Origin: Planotetraspora kaengkrachanensis
Lineage (GTDB): Bacteria > Actinomycetota > Actinomycetes > Streptosporangiales > Streptosporangiaceae
Length of the DNA: 64,000 nucleotides
Reading direction: 5' to 3'
Assembly (NCBI RefSeq): GCF_016862895.1
Contig: NZ_BONV01000031.1
Span: 105,665-169,664 of the forward strand
The translations under genes and the position numbers were made by a program. Of the stretch, positions 58,732-64,000 are shown piece by piece. How positions within the stretch are numbered: position 1 is the first letter of the stretch; each line of letters starts with the position of its first letter. The notes under the pieces are model-generated. The model made no database searches. It had not been told where the DNA came from and saw only the letters and a list, made by a program, of their open reading frames with translations.

Positions 58732-61266
58732 GGTCCAGGGTGCGCTTCTGACCCGGTCATGGCCGGGGTCGTAGAGGGGCTCCGCGACGATCCGCGCGCC
58801 GACCCAGCCGCCGTTCACCCCGACCTCCACCCGCGCCTCGGCTGTGCCATCTCCGCCATCCCCGCCATCCCCGCCGTCGGCGACGCCGACCGGCAGGTAC
58901 GCATAGGCGATCGACCGGCCGACGCGGCAGCCGTACCCGCCGCTGGTCACACGGGACACCGGCCGCCCGCCCAGCCGTACCGGCTCGCCTCCCAGGCAGA
59001 CCTCACGCTCGTCGTCGACGACCAGGCAGCGCAACGTCCGACGCGGCTCGGGGAGGGCGTCTCGCCGCTCCGGTCGTACGGCGAAGCCGAGCCCGGCTTC
59101 GAGCGGTGTCGTCTCGGGGGTGATGTCGAGGCCCCAGACCCGGTACCCCATCTCCAGCCGCATCGAGTCGAGGGCGCGATAGCCCGCCGGACGCATGCCG
59201 TACGGCAGGCCGGCCTCCATGAGCGCGTCCCAGAGCGTCAGGCCGAACTCGGCCGGGCAGTAGAGCTCCCACCCGAACTCGCCCACGAAGGTCACCCGCT
59301 GGGCCAGCACCGGGACGTGACCGACGCTGATCTCACTGGCCCGCATGTATCCGAAGGTCAGGTCGTCGTCGCTCAGCGTGCCCAGGATGTCGTACGCCCG
59401 GGGCCCCCACAGGCAGTAACAGGCGTAGGCGGAGGTGACGTCCCTGACCTCCAGACCGTGCCGGCGCAGGATCTCGGCGTCGTGGACGCCGAAGGCCGTG
59501 CCGGTGACCACGCGGAACCGGTCCTCGGCGAGTCTCGTCACGGTGACGTCGGCGTCGATGCCGCCACGCCCGTTGAGCACCTGGGTGTAGACGACCGTGC
59601 CGACGGGCCGGTCGAGGCCGTTCCCGCAGGCCCGCTCCAGGTCGGTCAGGGCGTTCTTGCCCGAGACCTCCAGCTTCGAGAACGACGTCTGGTCGAACAG
59701 GCCGGCCGCGCTCCCCGTCGCCAGGCACTCCTCGCGGATCGCGGGTGACCATGTCCTGCCGGCCCAGCCTCTCGGCTCCGGCCCGCTCGTGTCGCCGGCG
59801 GGCGCACCGAACCAGTTGACCCGCTCCCAGCCGGCCTTCTCCCCGAAAGCCGCGTCGAGCGCCGCATGCCGTACCCAGGCGGGTGATCGGCGGAGCGGCC
59901 GGGCGGCGGTGCGCTCCTCGCCGGGATACACGATGTCGTAGTACTTGCTGTACGAATCGAGCGCCTTCTCCCGGGCCCATCTGGCCGAACGCGCGTGAGC
60001 GCCGAACCTGCGGACGTCCATGCCGAAGACGTCGTACTCCGGGCTGCCGTCGACGATCCACTCGGCCATGACCTTGCCCACGCCGCCCGCCGCCGCCAGG
60101 CCGTGCACACAGAACCCGGCCGCGACCCAGAAGCCCCTGACACCGGTCTCGCCCAGGAGGAACTCGCCGTCCGGAGTGAACGCCTCCGGCCCGTGGACCA
60201 CCTTCCGGAACGCCCTTTCGGGGTCCGCCGCGTCCACCTGGGTGCTGATCTGGGCACTGATCTGGGAGAGGTGCCCCGGCAGTCGGTGAACGGCCGACTC
60301 CCACGACTCACGAAATTTCGGCATATCCGGGACGAAAAGCGTGCGCGGCTCGGCGAGCGGGTGTTCGACGTCCCAGACCTGCGGCGTGCGGATGTATCCC
60401 CCGACGAGGATCCCGCCGCCGTCCTCCCTGAAATACACGATGTTGTCGGGGTCGCGGACGGTCGGCGTATCCGCCGGGACTCCCATGGGGTTCGTCACCA
60501 CGTACTGGTGCTTGATCGGCACGATCGGCACGTCGACGCCCGCGAGACGTCCCACCGCCCCGGCCGCCGCGCCCGCCGCGTTGACCACGGTCTCGGTTCG
60601 GACGATCCACTCCTCGCAGCGCTCTTCGCCAGGCTCTTCGCCGCTCTTTTCGCCGGGCTCCTCGCCGTCTTCGCGTGTTGCCGCGCCGCGGAGCCGTACG
60701 GCGCGCACCCGGCCGTCCGTCACCTCCACACCGGCCACCTCGACGCCGGTGAAGATCTTGACGCCGAGCCTTCTCGCGCCTTCGGCGAGGGCCCGGCCCA
60801 GCCGCGCCGGATCGAGCCAGCCGTCGCCGGGGAGCCACAACGATCCCCTGACGTCGCCGACCTCCATGGCGGGAAAGCGCTCCAGAGTCCGCGCGGCGTC
60901 GAGTAGTTCCATGTCGAGGCCGTAGGTCTCGGCCGCGCCGGCCTGCCGCAGGAGTTCCTCCTGCCGTTCGGGAGTCGTCGCGAGTCGCAGCCCGCCGACG
61001 CCGTGCCAGCCCGGATCGAGCCCGGTCAGCTCCCGCAACTCCGGATAGAGGCCGGCCGAGTACATGATCATGCGCGTCTGCGTCACGGTCGACCGGAGTT
61101 GCCCGACGAAACCGGCCGAGTGCCAGGTCGTGCCCTCGGTCAGGTCATGCCGCTCGACCAGGATCACGTCGGTCCAACCGAGCCGGGCGAGGTGGTAGGC
61201 CACACTGCATCCGGCCACACCACCACCTATGACGACGACCTGGGCGTCGGCGGGAAGTTGCGGCAT
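58690..61266 (-). CDS. Dimethylglycine/sarcosine dehydrogenase-like flavoprotein with GcvT domain
   Basis: An 858-residue fusion of a DAO-type FAD domain (about 10-390; VVVIGGGVAGCSVAYHLARL) and a C-terminal GcvT folate domain (about 450-845). TEGTTWHSAGFVG has the His that carries covalent FAD in DMGDH-type enzymes. A Glu/Gly-rich insert lies at about 198-219 and a (GGD)n stretch near the C-terminus. It should oxidatively demethylate an N-methyl amine with transfer to tetrahydrofolate. ATG 61266 is preceded by AGGAAGG. Divergent from the kinase-permease pair. Confidence 0.9.
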   Translation of the reverse strand: MPQLPADAQVVVIGGGVAGCSVAYHLARLGWTDVILVERHDLTEGTTWHSAGFVGQLRSTVTQTRMIMYSAGLYPELRELTGLDPGWHGVGGLRLATTPERQEELLRQAGAAETYGLDMELLDAARTLERFPAMEVGDVRGSLWLPGDGWLDPARLGRALAEGARRLGVKIFTGVEVAGVEVTDGRVRAVRLRGAATREDGEEPGEKSGEEPGEERCEEWIVRTETVVNAAGAAAGAVGRLAGVDVPIVPIKHQYVVTNPMGVPADTPTVRDPDNIVYFREDGGGILVGGYIRTPQVWDVEHPLAEPRTLFVPDMPKFRESWESAVHRLPGHLSQISAQISTQVDAADPERAFRKVVHGPEAFTPDGEFLLGETGVRGFWVAAGFCVHGLAAAGGVGKVMAEWIVDGSPEYDVFGMDVRRFGAHARSARWAREKALDSYSKYYDIVYPGEERTAARPLRRSPAWVRHAALDAAFGEKAGWERVNWFGAPAGDTSGPEPRGWAGRTWSPAIREECLATGSAAGLFDQTSFSKLEVSGKNALTDLERACGNGLDRPVGTVVYTQVLNGRGGIDADVTVTRLAEDRFRVVTGTAFGVHDAEILRRHGLEVRDVTSAYACYCLWGPRAYDILGTLSDDDLTFGYMRASEISVGHVPVLAQRVTFVGEFGWELYCPAEFGLTLWDALMEAGLPYGMRPAGYRALDSMRLEMGYRVWGLDITPETTPLEAGLGFAVRPERRDALPEPRRTLRCLVVDDEREVCLGGEPVRLGGRPVSRVTSGGYGCRVGRSIAYAYLPVGVADGGDGGDGGDGTAEARVEVGVNGGWVGARIVAEPLYDPGHDRVRSAPWTSRGQLSPGGQPLP

Positions 61267-61338
61267 CGGAACCTTCCTGTAACACCTGGCCCGCACAATC
61301 GGATCAATGGTCTGAAGGTAGACCAAAAGGAGCCGGGC

Positions 61339-62271
61339 ATGCCAGATGCCGTCGACCACGCGCTGGAGCTCGTCACGGCCTGGGCCGGTCGACCGGTCAC
61401 CTCCACCACGATCAAAGGCGGGCTGAGCCACCGCATCTCCCGGCTGGAGACCGACGACGGCGAACGCTGGCTCCTGCGCGTCCTGAACCCCTCGATCGCG
61501 GCGGCCGGACTGGGCATCCCGCTCGACCAGGAGATCGCGAACACCCTGCACGCCGCCTCCACCGGGATCGGCGCCCGGGTTCTGCACGTCATGCCGGGCG
61601 CGATGGTCCTCGAATACATCGACGGCGTCACCCTCGACCCTCCCGCCGTACGCGCGCCCGCGATGATCGAGAAGGTGGCGGCGGCCTGCCGGCGGCTCCA
61701 CGCCGGACCACCCTTCGTGAACGACTTCTCCATCTTCCGCAAGCTCGACGACCTGGTGGCGCGCTGCCGTACCCGGGGGCTGAGCCTCCCCGCGGGATAT
61801 GAAGAGGTCCTGCCCGTCGCGGCCGACATCGAGGCGGCCCTCGACGCGCGCCCGTTGCCGGCCGTCCCATGCCACAACGACCTGCTCGCCGAGAACCTGA
61901 TCGCCACCGGTCCGGACGTCCGCATCGTCGACTACCAGCTGTCCGGCAACAACGACCCCTGCTTCGAGCTCGGCGACATCGCCGCGGAGTCCGACTTCGA
62001 TCCCGACCAGGTCGTACGGCTCACACGCGCCTACTTCGGCGACGACGACCAGGTCCCGCGCGTGCGGCTGAATCTGATCATGTCCAACCTCACCTGGACG
62101 TTGTGGTTCGTCGTCCACCAGGGACTGGTCCGCGACCAGGCATCCTCCGGCTTCGACTACAGCGCGTTCGACTACAGCACGGAGGCCGCCGACAAGTTCG
62201 CGCAGGCCGTGCGAGATATCGAAGATCCGAGCTTCGGCCATCTGATCGACGGCCGGACATCCCCCACCTAG
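61339..62271 (+). CDS. Choline/ethanolamine kinase-like phosphotransferase
   Basis: A 310-residue APH-superfamily kinase of the choline-kinase type: KGGLSHRISRLETDDGERWLL N-lobe in two parts, catalytic loop VPCHNDLLAENLI, and metal-binding IVDYQLSGNNDPCFELGDIA, where NDPCFxLGD is characteristic of choline kinases. It lies ten bases before the permease gene and opposite a methylamine-oxidising flavoprotein, so an amino-alcohol or betaine substrate is likely. AAGGAG eight bases upstream of ATG 61339. Confidence 0.87.
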   Translation: MPDAVDHALELVTAWAGRPVTSTTIKGGLSHRISRLETDDGERWLLRVLNPSIAAAGLGIPLDQEIANTLHAASTGIGARVLHVMPGAMVLEYIDGVTLDPPAVRAPAMIEKVAAACRRLHAGPPFVNDFSIFRKLDDLVARCRTRGLSLPAGYEEVLPVAADIEAALDARPLPAVPCHNDLLAENLIATGPDVRIVDYQLSGNNDPCFELGDIAAESDFDPDQVVRLTRAYFGDDDQVPRVRLNLIMSNLTWTLWFVVHQGLVRDQASSGFDYSAFDYSTEAADKFAQAVRDIEDPSFGHLIDGRTSPT

Positions 62272-62281
62272 AGGAGGCCTC

Positions 62282-63832
62282 ATGGCGCAAGCCCTCGACG
62301 ACGACGCCCAACGACTAGCCGAGCTCGGTTACAAGCAGGAACTGTCCCGGTCGTGGAGCGGTTTCTCCAACTTCGCGATCTCCTTCTCCATCATCTCGAT
62401 CCTCGCCGGCTGCTTCACGACCTTCGGCCAGGCCTGGAACAACGGCGGGCCGCTCGCCATCTCCGTGGGCTGGCCGCTGATCTCGATCTTCATTCTGATC
62501 ATCGGTTTCTGCATGTCGGAGCTGGTCTCGGCTTATCCGACCGCCGGCGGCATCTACTGGTGGGCGGCGAAGCTGGGCAAGCCGATCCACGGATGGTTCA
62601 CCGGCTGGCTCAACCTGGTGGGCCTGATCGCGGTGACGGCCTCGGTCGACTACGGCTGCGCCACCTTCCTCAACATCACCATCGGCCGGTTCAGCGACAG
62701 CTGGGCCGCCGGCAACGCGCTGCACCAGACCTTCCTGTTGTTCGCCGTCGTCCTGGTGCTGCACGCCCTGATCAACATCTTCAGCCACCGGTTGATCTCC
62801 ATCCTGCAGAACATCTCGGTGTGGTGGCACGTCTTCGGCGCCGCGGCCGTGGTCCTCATCCTGATCTTCGGGCCGTCCAGCCACCAGAGCGTCGGGTTCC
62901 TGTTCGAGCAGTTCAACAACTCCGGCTTCGGCGGCGGGAGCACCTCCGGGCCGACCTTCTGGCTCTACGTCCTGCCGCTGGGCTTCCTGCTGACCCAGTA
63001 CACGATCACCGGCTTTGACGCCTGCGCGCACGTCTCGGAGGAGACGCACAACGCGGCCAGGACCGCCGCCAAGGGGCTCTGGCAGTCGATCTTCTATTCG
63101 GCGATCGGCGGCTGGATCCTGCTCCTGTCGTTCCTGTTCGCGGCAACCGACGTCGACGCGGTCAATAAGGAGTTCGGCTTCGTCGGGGCGATCTTCACGT
63201 CGGCGCTGTCGTCGCCTCTCGCGACCGTCATCTTCGGCATCTCCACCATCGGTCAGTTCTTCTGCGGAATGAGCTGCGTGACCTCCATGTCGCGGATGAC
63301 CTACGCGTTCTCCCGTGACGGCGCCGTGCCCGGCTGGCGGCTGTGGTCGCGGGTGGACGCCAACCGCACGCCGGTCAACGCCATCATCGGCGGCTGCGCC
63401 GTCGCTCTTCTGATCACACTGCCCGCGCTGTACGCCCCTCCCGGAAGCGCCACCCCCGTGGCGTTCCTGGCCGTGGTCTCCATCGCGGTGATCGGGCTCT
63501 ACCTGGCCTTCCTCATCCCGATCTGGCTGCGGCTCCGTGCCGGCGACTCCTTCCGGCCCGGCCCCTGGACACTCGGGCCCAAGTACAAGGTCCTCGGCTG
63601 GATCGCCGTGATCGAAATCGCCATCATCTCGATCTACTTCATCCTCCCCATCGCGCCCGCAGGCGTGCCGGGCAACAAGGACTTCGCCTGGACGTCCGTG
63701 AACTACGCCCCCATCGCCGTCGGCGCCGTTCTCATCGGAATCGCCCTGTGGTGGAACCTGTCCGCCAAGAAGTGGTTCACCGGCCCACGCCGGACCATCG
63801 ACGAGGTCGAGTCGCCCGAGACCGTCGCCTGA
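62282..63832 (+). CDS. APC-superfamily amino acid/amine permease
   Basis: A 516-residue transporter with 12 hydrophobic helices. GFSNFAISFSIISILAGCFT opens the first helix pair, ELVSAYPTAGGIYWWAAKLG is the APC consensus after helix 2, and FDACAHVSEETHNAARTAAK is the loop before helix 7 in the amino-acid/choline branch. Cotranscribed with the kinase. Ethanolamine, choline or GABA-like substrates are plausible. AGAGGAGG five bases before the ATG. Confidence 0.92.
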   Translation: MAQALDDDAQRLAELGYKQELSRSWSGFSNFAISFSIISILAGCFTTFGQAWNNGGPLAISVGWPLISIFILIIGFCMSELVSAYPTAGGIYWWAAKLGKPIHGWFTGWLNLVGLIAVTASVDYGCATFLNITIGRFSDSWAAGNALHQTFLLFAVVLVLHALINIFSHRLISILQNISVWWHVFGAAAVVLILIFGPSSHQSVGFLFEQFNNSGFGGGSTSGPTFWLYVLPLGFLLTQYTITGFDACAHVSEETHNAARTAAKGLWQSIFYSAIGGWILLLSFLFAATDVDAVNKEFGFVGAIFTSALSSPLATVIFGISTIGQFFCGMSCVTSMSRMTYAFSRDGAVPGWRLWSRVDANRTPVNAIIGGCAVALLITLPALYAPPGSATPVAFLAVVSIAVIGLYLAFLIPIWLRLRAGDSFRPGPWTLGPKYKVLGWIAVIEIAIISIYFILPIAPAGVPGNKDFAWTSVNYAPIAVGAVLIGIALWWNLSAKKWFTGPRRTIDEVESPETVA

Positions 63833-63851
63833 TCCTCCAGTAATCGCATCC

Positions 63852-63883
63852 CGTACGGCCCGCCCCACCCGGCGGGCCGTACG
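63852..63883. terminator. Hairpin terminator of the permease operon
   Basis: CGTACGGCCCGCC (63852-63864) pairs perfectly with GGCGGGCCGTACG (63871-63883) around CCACCC, just past the permease gene. Confidence 0.85.
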
Positions 63884-63972
63884 ACTTTCCGCCCCTTCCG
63901 AGGTCGTCGGCGCCCGGGCCTCTAGTGGCTCTGGCTGATCATGTTCGCGTGGGGCGGTTGATGGGCCCTCCG

Positions 63973-63996
63973 GTGTTCCGGTCAGTGTTCCGGCTG
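63973..63996. repeat. Two-copy 12-bp tandem repeat at the right edge
   Basis: GTGTTCCGGTCA (63973-63984) and GTGTTCCGGCTG (63985-63996). TCA at 63982-63984 would be a stop codon for a leftward gene entering from the right (last residues HQPEH). Nothing else is recognisable in 63884-64000. Confidence 0.4.
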
Positions 63997-64000
63997 GTGT

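Noticed and set aside
62315..63868. Long minus-strand open frame opposite the APC permease
   Set aside because: Asp/Gly/Arg-rich composition and no recognisable domain; the plus frame encodes a clear 12-helix transporter.
1..64000. CRISPR array, tRNA, rRNA, prophage, transposon or biosynthetic gene cluster
   Set aside because: I found no spaced direct repeats with unique spacers, no transposase, integrase or phage structural genes, no PKS/NRPS or other core enzyme. Intergenic regions are short, and none reads as a tRNA by eye.

Overview
The window is very GC-rich, with nearly every third codon position G or C. Gene starts are a mix of ATG, GTG and TTG, and genes are tightly packed. Gene families such as the SAV2177-type methyltransferase, the TIGR04222 protein, CebR-like LacI boxes, DUF1996 and SulP-carbonic anhydrase fusions point to a filamentous actinomycete. 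I would guess Streptosporangiaceae (Nonomuraea/Streptosporangium-like), but the family assignment is inference. I see no rRNA, tRNA, CRISPR array, phage, transposase or conjugation gene, so this looks like chromosomal core-to-accessory sequence.

Layout. 1-5.7 kb: a truncated membrane sulfatase/LTA-synthase-like gene, an APH-type kinase, a hydrolase lipoprotein, a secreted triple-SH3 protein, a HAD phosphatase and an AhpD/CMD-like protein. 5.7-17.5 kb: a methyltransferase divergent from a LuxR-NTPase-TPR regulator, an XRE-cupin regulator with a GNAT enzyme and a perfect 20-bp palindrome, a TraB-like protein, small membrane proteins, an isocitrate-lyase-family enzyme, a DsbA-like thioredoxin, a DinB protein, and an LLM oxidoreductase plus hemerythrin divergent from a MarR regulator. 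17.6-22.8 kb: a SulP transporter fused to a beta-carbonic anhydrase, an M28 aminopeptidase, and an ArsR regulator with a CDF metal exporter.

22.8-30.3 kb is one leftward operon for sugar-acid use: ABC uptake (binding protein and two permeases), a FadR-type regulator, a DgoD-type galactonate dehydratase, a KDPG/KDPGal aldolase, a PfkB kinase and an SMP-30 lactonase. Together these form a DeLey-Doudoroff-like D-galactonate route. 30.6-31.5 kb holds a degenerate ImmA/IrrE-like gene with no visible start codon and no HExxH motif. 31.5-45 kb is a beta-glucan/polysaccharide region. A CebEFG-BglC-CebR-like operon reads leftward. A secreted GH16 glucanase with three discoidin domains reads rightward from a shared intergenic region carrying three AGCGCT-centred palindromes. 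A discoidin-DUF1996 secreted protein and an alginate-lyase-family protein follow.

45-57 kb is mixed: DUF4142, a sulfite-oxidase-type enzyme, an SAV2177 methyltransferase, an AhpD-like protein, a Zn-type ABC importer behind a Zur-like box, a GDPD, a second hemerythrin divergent from a TetR regulator, DUF72 and PfpI. 57.8-63.8 kb has a PfkB-like protein lacking its catalytic Asp, a dimethylglycine/sarcosine-dehydrogenase-like flavoprotein, a choline-kinase-like enzyme and an APC permease, probably for uptake and breakdown of an amine.

Two patterns cut across the window. Short tandem repeats (10-14 bp units) recur at gene ends, several with the stop codon inside the repeated unit. Two hemerythrin genes are each divergent from a regulator across an AT-rich palindrome.
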